Shown here: positions 13,022 to 29,050 of the stretch, one piece after another
How the letters are laid out: each line of letters opens with the position of its first letter
Position numbering within the stretch: position 1 is the stretch's first letter
Position numbers and translations under genes: made by a program
Notes under the pieces: model-generated
The model's input: the letters and a program-made list of their open reading frames with translations, nothing else
Database searches by the model: none
What the model was told of the DNA's origin: nothing
Source: Trichoderma breve
Lineage: Eukaryota; Ascomycota; Sordariomycetes; Hypocreales; Hypocreaceae
NCBI RefSeq assembly: GCF_028502605.1
Contig: NC_079233.1
Coordinates: forward strand, 5,208,001 to 5,272,000
DNA: 64,000 nt
Direction of reading: 5' to 3'

Positions 13022-13796
13022 GTTGGCGACTGAGGATGTGGATGCGAGGTTGGTGTGATGCAGCTTCCCAGTGGCAGACAGACGAGCCAGAGAATTGCGG
13101 GAATTCGCAGGCAACAGCCGGATACGGGAGGGCTTTGTTGTGGTCAAGACAAGAGGAAGAAGGCAGTCTTGAGGGTATAAAGATGCCGAAGTTGAGTTTT
13201 GGAGACGGGTGGAAGAAAAGACGCTTGTTTACTCAGACTCAACTGAAGAAAACAAACTCTATAAGCGGCAGGGAGGACGCCACATGATCGATTGAGAATT
13301 CGGCGGCGGCCAGAAAGTGAAGACGACCTGTTGAGCAAGTGAAGGCAAAGTGAAGTGAGAAAGGCTCAAGGACAAAGGGCGAGTCACATCCAGGCAGCGC
13401 GGTGGGCCTGCAATACGGGAAATGGGTAGATCCGGAACTGCGTGCAGCGTTCGAAAGGCCGGCCTGAACACCGCAGCAGGAGGCTTTGGTGGCACGCAAT
13501 CGCAGAGGCAGAGGCACAGGCCGAGCAACGGGGAAGATGAGGTTGCGTGGGAGAGGGAAAAGAGTGCAATGATGCAGCTCCCGCGGTGGAGAGGCGTTGT
13601 GGAATAGCAACTGGAGAGGTCTACGGCAGGAGAAGAGGCAGAGGCAAGTTCCAGTTCCAGTTGGGGGAGCGGAGACAATGGCGGCGAGCGGGAGAGTGGG
13701 AACAAGGCCCAGGGCGTGGCTGCTACCGCTGGACAGTACCACCAAGCACCAAGCAGCGCATGCAGAGGGGGTGGACGCATCAGCTTGTACCCAGCC

Positions 13797-13910
13797 CGTA
13801 CTGGCCGGACCTGCGAGTACCTGTGAGTGTACCTGTATGCGTACCTGTGCGTGTACCTGTACGTGTGCGAGTACCTGTACTGCAGTACTTGCGTACATAC
13901 ATCCATACAT
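13797..13910. repeat. Degenerate GTACCTGT(A/G) tandem repeat
   Basis: A run of about 110 bases is built from variants of GTACCTGTACGT / GTACCTGTGCGT / GCGAGTACCTGT, ending in GTACTTGCGTACATAC. GTAC palindromes occur about every 10-12 bases. A second, shorter array of GTACGTGTAGCT units lies at 16628-16680. Open frames across it translate to Val/Pro/Arg or Cys/Thr repeats and are artefacts. Confidence 0.8.
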
Positions 13911-16627
13911 GCGCGCTACTGCCTGTCCCTCGACGCTACAGACTCACGGCGGCGCACGCCTGGGCAGGGCAGCGACAGGGCATCGACAGGGCCCCGGACG
14001 GGTGGAGGCCAGCAGAGGAGGTACCCGGAGCTAGAGGCTCAGGTAGCGAGGTACGAGTACTTTGCTCAGCGCGCAGCCAACGTTCCAGCACGAGGCCCAA
14101 GGCTGGCAGAGGCTTTCCAGCGCTGTTCGGGCGATGCCCAGCAGTCCCCAGAACCGCCCAGCAACGCTCAACCACTATTGGGCTGACCAACGAATTCCCA
14201 GCGTCCACTTCTAGCCGTGCTGGGGTTAACTGATTTCAACGGCTACTTCTGGACATTGCTGGGTCGACATTACGGGACCTCATCCGGTACCTAGGACGAC
14301 AAAAAGGCGGGCCAGGGCACCGCGGTACTCCGCCAGGCCAAGGAGCTCCCAGCCTAACGCCACCGGGCTTAGCCTTGCGGTACAAGGGCCAAGTACCTGT
14401 GAGGTCGGGTAACCTTCATTCCACCCGGCTCGGAGCCTTCTCCTGCTGGGCCAAAATAAGGCGCTGAGCGCAGTCTCTGTCTGCTGTGACACACACGCCG
14501 GACCAGCCAGTTGCTTGCACATATCTGGAGGGTGCTGTGCTGTACTCGTACTGCACATGTACACGTACCCGAGGCAGGCAAGGCATCAAAAGATGGTTGA
14601 TCTGTGCAATTGGTGGTCCAGTTCGGTTTTAGTGTGGTTGAGTTTGACTTCACTTCAGATTGACCTCAGTTTGTCTTCTTTGATTCAGGTCAGTTGAGTT
14701 CAGTTCAGCGCAGACCAGAGCAGCGCTGATTCACCCACTGCCCCCAGGTCTCGAGACCTTCCATTGCGTTGATCTTTCTTCCCCCCTGCGTCTGGCCTCT
14801 TCAATCGCCTCCATGTCTGGTACTTTATGTTTCCTCACCCAAGGCATTGACCCATCTCATCTACGGAGCAGATGCAGTTGCCCCATATCAGATTTTGTCT
14901 GGACTTTTTTTCTGGTCTTTTTTCTTCACCTCCTTTGCCCAGGCCCCCCCTTTTCTGCTCATCAATCAACAGCCCACCACCAACGAAGCAATGGATACAG
15001 TCAAGATGCATGCGTGATTGTATGTCTATGTGCGGGACTGCTGTTCCTTCATCAGGCACAGCGGCGCACAGGCCCTAACTCTAGAATGTGCTGTGGCTGC
15101 CCTTGTGCCCCTCGAAGGGAACATCTCTAGCAGAACGGATATAGAACCGAACGTGGCCCTGTCCCTCTGGATTCTGGTGCTACTGCCACTACTCTGCACG
15201 AGTACACTGAACTTTTGGGCCAGCATTTGCCAGCAAAGGGCCAATTCTCAGGCCACGCCCCCTCCCATTTCCTCTGGCAGCGGGCGGTCATGGCAAAAGG
15301 CCAAGCGAGTGCTGTCGATGTACGTGCATGCAGCCACAGTCGTACAAACGCTAGCGAGCTCCTGATCCTGGCAAGTCGAGCAGAGGTTGGCGAAGCAAAA
15401 GAGAAGAAAAGAAAAGAGTCAAGCCTCGCAGCGGTCGTGCAGATACCTACAGAGTACATGTGCCCTACGAAGCCTTGCGAGTCATCCGCGGGCATGATTC
15501 TGTACATGAAGCAGGTTGCTATCCGCATGACGAAGTGAGCGGTATGTATCTCCCCGGTACCACCCGGCCTAAGCTGTATGGGGATCACCGGAGCAGGGGA
15601 GCTAACCCAGCAAGACGGTAAAAGATTCAACGACAGCCATGACAGCATGGGAGCTTAGCACCGATGCCCGTACACACACAAGTACTGCTTCACCCAGTAG
15701 ATATAAAACGATCGAATTCTTGGTTGATCCCGTGCTGATTGCATCTTGTCAATCCCTCCTCTCTGCTTCCATTAGGGACCCTTTGTACTCTACGGCAGCA
15801 AATAGCGCCGCCGTCGTTCTCAGCGGACTGCAGTGTCATGTGGAACCAGGTGTCTGCCACGCCGCCTTATTCGTCTGCGAGCGTCGCTTGGAATTTCCCT
15901 GACAGTCGCGCCTCCGTATTGGACAATCTGTGTAGCAGGACAATGTCCAATCAGCATCACACAGACGCCTTTTGGGCGAGCAGAGAGGGTGTGAGGTTGC
16001 GCTCTGCTGACAGCAGCCCTACGGCCGGTGATTGTTTCAGCAGCATCTAAAATACTGGGCAATTCCTTCGAGAAAGAAAAAAAAGCTGGGGGCTGCGCGC
16101 GATACGACTGCACGTCCTTTAGCAGACCCAGCATAATCTCGACAAGAACACCCCAAGTTTATTTGTCAGACGGCCCAGAAAGAAAGCCAGAGAGGTACAT
16201 GATGCAGCAGCGAGGTACTCCGTACAGCATCCAGCGCCCGTAGCTTGGAAGGATGATCGTCAATGCACGTGTTTGCAGGGTAAGTTGGTCCGGCATGTAG
16301 CTGGAAATGAGGCTATTACAAGCCGCATCTTGACGTGTGTCGAAAGTACGGTACCCGGGTACGTACCGTTTCAACCCCCAAACCTGGAATTTCACTGAGA
16401 GGGAGCATCTCGCTGCCCATTGCCATCTTGTGCCCATTTGCATCTTAGGGCATCAACCTGATGTTTCCTCTCTCATGCATACGAGAATACCTGCAGACCA
16501 ATGGTGGCGCCGCTTTGGGCTCGGTGAGTTCAAGTTGCGCTTCTCATCTCACGGGGGTCGGCGAGAAACTTGGTGGCACACGACACGAGCGCTGACATCA
16601 CGCAGCGCACAGCTCTTGCGGGCACTC

Positions 16628-16680
16628 GACGTACCTGTACGTGTAGCTGTACGTGTAGCTGTACGTGTACATGTACATTA
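16628..16680. repeat. GTACGTGTAGCT tandem repeat
   Basis: Three to four 12-base units (GTAC-GTGTAGCT) run into GTACGTGTACATGTACATTAG. It is the same motif class as the array near 13.8 kb. No gene context. Confidence 0.8.
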
Positions 16681-19600
16681 GTAAGGATCCAATGGTACAT
16701 GCAGAGCGCGTCACAGCCTCTCCGCCTCTCGCCTTGCCCGACAGGACAGGACAGGCAGCGTTGACGTTTTCTTTCTTTCTTTGTGAGCTGGCCTTGCAAG
16801 GCAAAATGCCCGCTGACGTCGCCGACGGGCATGTCTTGTATCGCCATTGCATGCACATGGACGTTGCACCGGCATGCGAACGTGAAGGTTGACCACGCCA
16901 AGTTCGTGGCTGGTGGCCGCCTTTTTTTGGGGGATCCGGACATCGCTCGGTCACCGGCCGGCGCAAGGAGTGTGCAAGGACGCATTGGATGCTTTTTCTG
17001 CGGGAGGCATCAGCCCATCCAGATGCGAACTGGTTCCGAGCTTTGAGCTGCCTCTTCCTGCTCGCCTTACTAACTCAAGTTGATGTTTGTATATACCTCT
17101 GGCCATGCATGTCTACTACTTCGCACCTCGGTACCGTGCCAATGTTACATGAAGGTCAAGCAGAAGAAGCAGCAGAATAAGAAAAATATGGGCGTCGATA
17201 TTAGTGGAGGGGGTGTGTGCGACATTCCCGCGATAGACTTGCATGGCCACCAGTCAGCTGTCGTTAGTAACGGCCTTTTCCCACGTTCATCACTCGTACC
17301 CCATGTCAAAGTCGCAAGTCGACACGGCTTCGGTGCCCGCGCCGGAAAGCAATCTCGCCGTCAGCTGGTAGAAGTGATGATGTATACGAGTACATTCCGC
17401 TGCCCGAGCTAGCAGTACAGTAGCACCAAGCAGAGGCAGCCAGAAACAGCTTGAAGCCAGCTTCAACGGCTGCTCGACTTGCTGTTGCTGGTTGGCTCCT
17501 GAATCCTTCGGAGCTGCTGCTGACGGGTTCCTAGCGACCGTGCTGGAGGCCCATCTTCAATCTCAGGGTAGCCTCTGAAACATTCCGTGCTCAAGTCAGC
17601 GGTGGCTAGCCCTGCGCTCTCTTCTGCAGAGCTGCTTGTATTGCAGATAGACGGAGGGCATCCCTCCCTGGTATCCCTAGCTGGCAGCAATCTGCGAGCA
17701 GCCAAGCAAGGCCTGGAGCTTTGGTACCGCACGCCGGCGCCAGTATTAGCCTGCTCCACCGGGGCTATTTATTTCAATATTGACATTTGATCACCGCAAG
17801 CCACCCGCGGACGACCAGACAGTCGGTTTGTTGGACGAGGGCCAAATGAGATTCTTTTCCATTTCGAGCCCGAGCAGAGCTCATTCGTTAGCATCGTGCT
17901 ACTACACCCTGCATGCGCATACGCGATGAATGGGCACCCGGTCTGTCTGCACTCGTACAGTATGTACCTCTGCTCAAACAAGCGAGAAACAGACGCCTCT
18001 GTCGTCTCACTCGCTGCACCAGCGTCTTGGCCTGGGTAAAGCGGCTGGGTAATGCAATCCGGCGCAACGGCCTTTGCCATGTCTGGAACGCAATGCTACG
18101 CAAGTAGCAGTAATGCCTGCGTTTGGTGCAGGTCGTCGCTCGCCACCGCTGGCTGGCTGACGGCCGGCAGTGCCGCAGACACGTATAATGATCCCACTCC
18201 AGTACGTACAGGCACACCCCCAAGCCTGAACGAGAGACTTGGATCTGGGAGCGAGCAAATTGATCTGATGCTGGCTAGCACGTACTACTCGACTTGACTT
18301 GCTACCATGTCGATACGCCTCGCCTCGCCTTGCACGAACCATCTCATCGCAGGTCTGGTCCGACATGGTGTGCTAACCTACCATGGCAACCGCGGCCATA
18401 CATACAGCATGTTAGGCTTGTGACGATGCAAGGGAGATGGCTCTGCCACGGTTGGCCATGTATCAACGTTAGCACGTTCTGTGAGTGACGAGCATCTCCC
18501 TTGCCCGAGACACCTGGTTCGACACTGCCGTGAGGTACGCAGTCTGTTCCAGATTGATCTCCCGCGGCTACATAATCCCTAGCGAAGGCCCCCCCCACCA
18601 CTTGGCGCTCTGCTCACGGCCAATCCAATAAGGCAGCTCTCACGCTGAGGCATCTTGCACACACAAAAACCGGATGAATCATCTGACCAGTGCCACCGGA
18701 ATGGGGGAGATGCAACAGTCGTGCGGCCAGAGGATAAAGGCCCCCAAAGCAGTCTCTTTTTGTTGTTTGGAGGCTGGCTGGCCTGAGACGATCTGGCAGA
18801 CCAACAACGAGACAAGGGCTTTGCCGGCGGTTAGACCCCAGTGATGAGATTCGCAAACAGGCGCGCGCCCGCTGGGAGACGGCCCCCAGCTTGATTGATA
18901 CCTGGTAGGTAGTACATGGGAAGTTGGAGTATGGACAAAGTACCGTACCGGTACTCGGGGCTTGTAAGACGGCTCTCTGGAGGGGAATACGAGCTGGCAA
19001 AACATTAAAAGGCAAGGCTCAGGGCGGGCTGTAAGCCGCAGCGCATTGGCTCTTTTTAAGTTGTCGGGGAGATAGATGGCGACAGCCGTTCTGGGGACCA
19101 TGACAGCAAAAAAGGAAGAGAAAATAGTCTAAAAGTATATGTCTCTTCCGCCAAGCACACAAGTCGAACGCCGTCACCCCAAAGAATCTGGGTGTTGCTG
19201 CAACGGGATCATCCCAAAGGCTGGATTCGCCAATCACCGCCAGCTTCCATGTGCGTGCGAGAATAGCAGGCCGCATGAGCGATGAATTGCTGGCACGTGC
19301 CGCTGTTTGTCCCGTCGCGGGGCCCAATCGCCAGCTTCCACATTTGGCGTTGCTTGCCGCTGACAGCGCATTTGGGAGGCCCTGCGGTTTGCCCGCATTT
19401 TGGGGGGCGTGTTTGTTGTGTGCGAAGTATATAAAAGTGATTTGACAGACGGATCTCGAAGTGTGTGTGTTGAGGCCTGTAGAATCCCCTTCCCGGCCTT
19501 TTGGTAGTGAAGCAAGGCCGGGATGGGGCAAAAGAGATCAACCCAATCTTAGCAAAGAAACATCAAACACCAGTCACATCAGACAAGGCCAAAGCATTGA

Positions 19601-22600
19601 CCTTACCCAAGCCTCAGGTACTCCGTTCAATACAGAACAGTACCTCTACTCTGACTTCCAGGCTGGATGGGCATGGCGGACAGGCCCGCTGCAAGTCATG
19701 CAAATCGGGCATGGCGTGGTGCGCCACACTCGCAAGCGTGCAGCAGCAAGGCAGGTACGACGACCCAGTACCTCTGCGCCCGATGGCCGGACTTTGTTTC
19801 GTACGAGTACGAGTACCTTCGGGGTACAAGGCGAAAGTCAGATTTGGTCGGGATACGAGACCCTTCAACCACAGTGTTTGGATGTACTTTTTGAATCTTT
19901 TTTATTCTTATTTCTGTCGTTACATGCATGGACGCATGTTTGTGTGTATGCTTGTAATGTGCCTTTTTTTTTTGCCTTTTGGCTGGGGGTGTCGCAGAAG
20001 CTGCTGTACAGAGGTACAGAGGTACTGAGATTCTTCCCACTGGCCGTCCCCGATCCATGGCTTTCTTCGCGGGACGCCTCGCTCAGGTCCCGGTGCAGCA
20101 TCTCTGGTGGTCGGTGCATGGCGCGATGTTACTCTTCTCCTTTGTATCTGCGTGATGCCTGTGCCTGTACGGAGTACGAACACACGCATCACCCTCTCTC
20201 CCCCCCGTCATCGTGATTTATTCTTTTCTCTTTTTAGTACTCGTAGTACGATGAGCCGTCCCATCGACGGGGTAGATGAGCAGGACCGCTGACTTGCGTC
20301 TGGAAATCGCCTGACGAAGCTTTCCAGGTTTCTCTGTTTCCGATTTGAGACACCCGGATGTCGCACAAATGAAATTCCCTGGGGATCTTTTTTCTCTCCC
20401 TCACTTGCCTATATCACGCTGCGCCCGGCATTTGATCGACTATCTAGTATTGACAGGCCTTCTTTTCAAATGGATGGCCTCTCTTTTTCTTTTTGTCTTC
20501 TCATATGGCAACATCGCCGCGCCTCAATGACACACGCAACCACACAACTCTTTGGGCTCCCTCGCTCCTCTCCACGTATTTATACCGATTCCACTTCCTA
20601 ATGCATGCCTAGTGCGGAAATGTATTGGAAATTTCTTTTTGCCAGCCGGGCCATGACGCCGTCGCCTGCAGCTACCGCTGCTTGCTTGCTGCTCTATGTA
20701 GGTCGTATGTACGGTCGACCGCAGGGCCCGGCCGTTTATCAGTTTTGCCGGAGTCTAGATGCATGAGATTTACCCGTCTATACCTACCTGTAGAAAATTT
20801 TTAAATGGCTCTCTTTTTTTGCTTTACTTTTTTTTTTCTTGTTTTCTTTTGCTCTTGGCTATTCTCTCTTCTTCTGTTTCGCGATATCCCGGGTTGTCGA
20901 TTTATAAGATCGACTACAGTACCCAACAGCACGGTAAAGCTAGGAAACTAAAACAGCCGTAGCGTAAGAACGAAAAACATCACAACCAACAGACATGTGT
21001 AGGTACATACCCGACCCGGGAGTACTGTACTTGACTTGGGTCATCTGGCCGCCGCGCATTCTATTGGTTCCCCATGGTGATGGGTGATCAAGCGATCTCG
21101 GCATTATCCGCCCAGGTGTTTCTCTTTCGCTCCCTCCCCACGCATATTTCGCTCACGACAGCCTGCTCCGGTACTCATACACCGTCACGATGCAGTACCA
21201 AGGTAGCACTCGTACCAGCTACTCCGTGACTACCCTCTATCCAGTGACTTGTTCCGCGACTCGTTCCGTGGTCCCGTTCCCATCAGATGATCTGTAATCA
21301 AGGGCTAGTCTTGCCTTACCCATCCTCTTCCAACGGTTTCTTTTCTCCCGCCGGGGTAGCTCTTGTTTGGCTTGGTTTCGTTTTTGGGGAGAGGGTCCAG
21401 CGGCATTTTGTGGACCTTGATTGTGTCATTTGGCAACTGATGAGAAACCAAGAAACCGGAAGGGAAAAAAACTGCCTCTTTGCTGCCTATCCTATCAGGG
21501 TAGCGGGACTTCACGCAAGGCCCCCCGACATTTCCGCCGTTCGGACAATACAATACAGAGAGAAGCCATTATGGATCGTTGATTGATGAACAAGGGTCCT
21601 GTGGGTGCTGTTCGGTGAGTGAGTCGAGCGCTGTCATGGCAATGGAGCCATTTTTGGCCTTTGCTTGGACGACGGGCCCCGCAGTACAAGAGGCACCTGT
21701 ATGAGCTGCATTCATTCTTGTCTTGTTTTTGCCCGAGTTACGACGGCCCCAAAGTACTCCGTGTGAATTTGAATGTTCTCCTGCATGATTTGCTTGACAG
21801 GCACTCCCGAGACGAGACGGTTTGCTGAATTGAACCGATTGAAGCCCTTCCTGCGTCTGTTTCTACATGTACATGTATCCTCGGGCCTTTCCACCCCTCC
21901 CTTTTCTCTCCGAAGAAGCAGTTCAATGGCCCGGCGGCCAGCGTGAACCAGCATGGCACCGTTTCCCTCTGCGTGCGACCAATATATAAACAGCTAGAGC
22001 GAAGCCACATGGATGTGCCTTTTTTGCTCTCTGAGGGGTCCAAGGCTGATTGCATGACCCGGGGTCAGATCATCCAGAACAGAGGGGGGGGGTGTGTAGA
22101 ACGATCCACGGCTAGCCTAGGTCTTTAATCACCGTTCTGCCGCCACCTCCAAGTACTGTACTGTACTGGTATACATGCCAAGGTACAGACGAGCCGTCAC
22201 AAAGGGAATGAATGCCAGGACGGATGAGACGACCGAGGATGAGATGAGATGAAAGAGTGTCGACTTTGCATCTGAGAGTGGGAACGGGGCTCCGTCCTCG
22301 CACATACGATATATCGGTGTGTCGTTTTTGCTTTCTCCCCGACTCTGCAATGCGACATCTAACCGGGCTGACTCGACCCATTGATAAAAGAGGACGGCCC
22401 CCATGCTCCCGGCACGACCCTTGGACACACGCGGAGAATAGCACAATGGACAAGAAGGACAAGAGAGAGGAGGGACAAAGCGCCGCTGTTGGCAGTTTCG
22501 CTATGCGTATGGAGTATGGCCCGACTGATTGCTGGATAGCGCTTTTGCCCCGATTCCGATCCCGCAATGCAACCGATATGCTCCTGAGCAGTTTTTGGGC

Positions 22601-24206
22601 TGTTTCCCTCGCCGACTTACAGCCACCATCTTTTTTCGTCTCTTGTTCCCTTGGGCTACGCAAGCCACAAGACTGCTGCTAAAGCCAAATAGTTTGAACC
22701 TGGACCGTCGTACTAACGTGGCGAGGGAAATGCGGGGTGTGGGCAACAAAGCAACAAAGCAAAAAAAGAAGCACAAATGACAAAAAAAAAAGAGCCCGTC
22801 GTCAAAATGGACCAATCTCGGCTAGTCTACCCTTTGAATTTAGACGGGGAAGCAAATTGGGCCTTCCGCAGCTTTGTTTTTTGTTTGATCATTGGATGAA
22901 GAGGGGAAATGCAGGTTTTTGCTTTTCTTGCAATGGACGCGCATGATAGGCCGCAAGCTCTTTCTTCTTCTTCTTTTATTTCGGCTGGCTGGCTGGCGCT
23001 GAAATATTGGGCCTGCCAGGCATGGAAAGAATGAAAAAAAGCTTGGGGGCTAGCTTCATCTAGCTTTGGCCGCCTGGATGCGCGCTGCCGTTGGGAAATT
23101 TGGGCTGTGGCCGAGCTTTGCTTTATCCCGTTAATTGCCAGTTTGCCAGTGACATTTCGGCGGGCGATGGAACTAACAAGTGCAAGCAAATAGCGCGTCA
23201 CTTCTGATTCTAGGCGAAGCTGCTAAACTAAAAAGCGAACTTTGAGAAGAAAAAGGCTGGGGAGGAAACGACTCGGAGAGATTTCGCAGCAAGTTGCGCC
23301 TTTTTGCTCGGGGTTTCTCTTCTTTTGGGTTTTGTATGTCCATCTTCTTTTGGTACTATTACATGTACTCTACCGTATGCGGAAACCAATCCAGCTTTGC
23401 TGTCTCTGCAGTTTTGATAGGTTGGCGCTGCACTACTCAGGTAACACAGCATGAAACAGAAGAAGAAAGTGCCTCTTCAGCGAAACACGATTCGTCAATC
23501 CTCTTGGGGTACATGAAGAAAAAAAGCAAAGAAGCCCAACAGCAACGGAAGATGAAAAATCCTTCCAATGCAGCAACGGAGGGGCAAATGTGAGAGTGAG
23601 GGGGAGCTCTTGATACATCCAACTACTGTAGATTCTACATCCAGGGTACGAGGTGGCGGTTTCTTTTGTATAGCGCGGCACAGAAAAAAAAGGAGGGAGG
23701 GCTCGCAAGTGGCTGTCTGAGATGAAGATGCAAGTTTCATGCAAGTGCTTTTTGAGACATGCATCTGGAGAAGGGGGGGCCATGCTGAAGAATGTTTCGT
23801 CGGGTGGTCGCCTAATAAGCTTGTATCATTTTCCTTTTTGCCCCCTCTTTTTCCTTCCCTTTGCCGTTTTGTATGAAATGATAGATTGACTCGATTCAAT
23901 GCCGATCCTGTGATGTGATAAAGTTAATCATGTAGGCCAGGGGAAAAGAAGAACAAGATTTGGAATCACATGATAAAGTATAATACTAGCTGGATGCTGC
24001 TTGGTAATGAGAATAAAACTTCATCTCTATTTTTGATAATACACACAATAATAATTCAAGTTCTGAAGAAGAAGCCGCAAAGTGCATATCAAACACTTCC
24101 CCTTATGATTATGACGCCGCTTCCACGCCCTAAACAAGAATAGCCATGGTCGCAACTCTCGCAAGTGTCATATTCTATCCTCGTGTATTCCTCGTTCTAG
24201 GAAAAT

Positions 24207-24910
24207 TTACTGCGTCTTGAAGAGCAGGATGGCGCAGTGGCCGAGATAAAAGTATATGAAATGCTTAGTCTCTGTAGATGTCAAACAATGTTAGCCGGCA
24301 CCCGGACCTTGAAACAGGGAGGTATGACAGCGCAGCAGCAGTCGTCCACGTACCATGAGTGACGAAGCTGCCAAAGTTTCGGCCGACAATGCAGTGCCAG
24401 GTTGGGCCCTTTCGCTCATCAAACTGTACCGCCATATATGGTTAGTAACCTATCGTCTCGTCTCGTATAAGGGCAGGTTGGCTGACTGTTCGCTTGATGT
24501 GCTGTGCAATGTCCTATCATGTGTTGTTAGTAGTTGTTATCGATCGCAGCATGGCACCTGGTACATACCTTCTCAATGGTGAACTTGGCCATGGCTTCCT
24601 GAGCTATAGTTCCATCATTAGTTTCCTCCTCTCTCATGCATAGGCTCTTTCCCTGCCAATGGTGGCGGTTGTCGAATCCAACGTACCAACTTCTATACAC
24701 TCCTGCTGCATATCATCCGTCTTTCGAATTCGTTAGCTGGGTCGTCGGGGCTGGCCAGTTCTCTGGGTTGACCTCACCATGTCTGCGGATTTGATCTGGG
24801 CTGCAATGTCAACTGTTAGCCAAGCTCCTCCTCGTGCTGGTGATGTGGGATCGCGACTTACCCTCCAACTTCTCTCTGGTCGCAGAGGCTTCTACCGGCT
24901 TGTCCGCCAT
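24207..24910 (-). CDS. nudG: Cytoplasmic dynein light chain LC8 (Dyn2/NudG), seven small exons
   Basis: Seven exons on the minus strand were read by hand: 24910-24862, 24800-24778, 24720-24687, 24603-24569, 24513-24487, 24423-24354 and 24271-24207, giving exactly 100 residues. The product is an almost canonical LC8: [46 protein letters not shown], then [20 protein letters not shown] at the C-terminus. LC8 is a homodimeric hub that binds dynein intermediate chain and many linear motifs. In filamentous fungi it supports nuclear migration and septation. All exon junctions keep the frame, and each intron has GT and AG ends. Exons of 23 and 27 nt make it invisible to simple open-frame scans. Length (about 90-100) matches the family. 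Confidence 0.96.
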
Positions 24911-25641
24911 GTTTTCTGATAGACGAAAGGATATTTGATAGTTTGATGATGGGCTTGACGCGATTCCGCTGTATATAACGAGAAGAAAAGAGCATTAGCA
25001 ACAAGGTCCCATGACAGCAATGCGGCGCCGAAGACGGTTTCGTTGCCCCTTCCCCCCTGTAATCGCCACTGGCAAACGGACGCTGCGGAAGCGGGAGCGC
25101 TTACCCTCAAGATTGTAGCTGTGTAGAGCTCGGCTCGTAAACGGTCGTCACGCTCGGGGAATTGCGTGTGGTATCGAAGATGGTCGTGTGCGCAAAGTTC
25201 AAATTGTTGCAGGTTCGCGTCTCCTTAAAGTCGAGCTTTGGAGTTGACAAGGACCGGAATCACAGGCTAAGCATCGGGGCGCACGAGCCATGCATGCCGT
25301 GTTCTGCCAAGAAGCTGTTAGGGAGGTACCAGCCGCGGGAGCTTGGGGAGGTACCTCTAGGGGCCCTTTTGGCGGGGCACAGCCGCCTCGACGACGGCAC
25401 TTGTAGGTCACTGCTCTATCCAGGAACTTGCAGGGCTGAATCAGAAGACAACAACATGAGATGTTGAAGATGGATGTTGAAGAGTTGACTGACAGTGACT
25501 TAATGAGTTTATCACTGAAGAAAAAAGTACTGCCTGGATTAGTAATTTGAGCTTGTTGAGTTGTTTTTTATGCACACATGCACTGGTGGTTTTTGAACAA
25601 TATAAAGGATGCTCCAACCTTGTCCAATCCCTTGCAAGGTT
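24911..25641. other. Intergenic region, dynein light chain promoter
   Basis: The upstream region of the LC8 gene (minus strand) and the 3' side of the kinase gene ending at 25642. No open frame with a recognisable domain is seen. Confidence 0.5.
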
Positions 25642-28791
<3,150 letters not shown>

Positions 28792-28851
28792 CTGTCGGAA
28801 TATTCTTCAGTCAGCTCAAATATCTTCTTCTAATACATCAGGTGTAGCTTA

Positions 28852-29050
28852 CATTCCCTGAGATTTTTTGGATAATTGCCCCGATAATGTCGTCTTTTAA
28901 ACTAGCATCCTTGGCGACATGTTTTGAGAGTCTGACCTGGTCTTGTAAGCAAGCAGTTATAAAAGTCGTAATATCTGTTTGCTGTGCAGATATTTCTATT
29001 TTAGACGGCTGCGTAAATAACTCGCTAATTTTTGTTTGCTCGTCAACTCT
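28852..29050 (-). pseudogene. Broken upstream exon of the NACHT/ankyrin/kinase gene
   Basis: On the minus strand the sequence reads SKIEISAQQTDITTF, then QVRLSKHVAKDASLKDDIIG and IIQKISG, the standard end of a fungal NACHT module just before FLLAKLHVESL. A GTAAGC donor and a CAG acceptor (28792-28793) flank a 61-nt intron. The exon ends in GGGAAT, one base more than phase 2 needs, so the splice shifts the frame. Upstream, an in-frame TGA appears within about 40 nt of the Ser/Lys stretch, and no NACHT Walker motifs are found beyond about 29050. The NACHT half is therefore lost and this junction is broken. Confidence 0.6.

Larger units (their letters stand above)
13022..24206. other. 11-kb gene-poor region rich in GTAC motifs
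   Basis: I find no recognisable protein and no plausible spliced gene on either strand. Many open frames exist, but their translations are low-complexity or read through repeats. The stretch is marked by GTAC-containing short repeats: about 13797-13905 (degenerate 12-mers of GTACCTGTACGT type), 16628-16680, 18940-18960, 19800-19825, 20005-20030, 20998-21032 and 21171-21245. Long T- and C/T-rich tracts occur at 14900-14960, 19905-19985 and 20795-20880, resembling fungal promoters. It could hold long regulatory regions or non-coding transcripts; the sequence alone does not decide. Confidence 0.55.

Noticed and set aside
13547..14233. Plus-strand frames of 145-228 codons with Val/Pro/Arg and Cys/Thr repeats
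   Set aside because: They run through the GTAC tandem repeat, all three frames are open by composition, and no domain is seen.
19461..20216. Plus-strand frame of 251 codons in the gene desert
   Set aside because: No recognisable domain, composition follows T-rich and GTAC tracts, and overlapping frames are equally open.
24224..24246. tRNA-like A-box (GGCGCAGTGGCCGAGAT) suggesting a tRNA-Leu or tRNA-Ser gene
   Set aside because: These bases are the complement of the dynein light chain codons for YLGHCAIL. No B box or acceptor stem follows.
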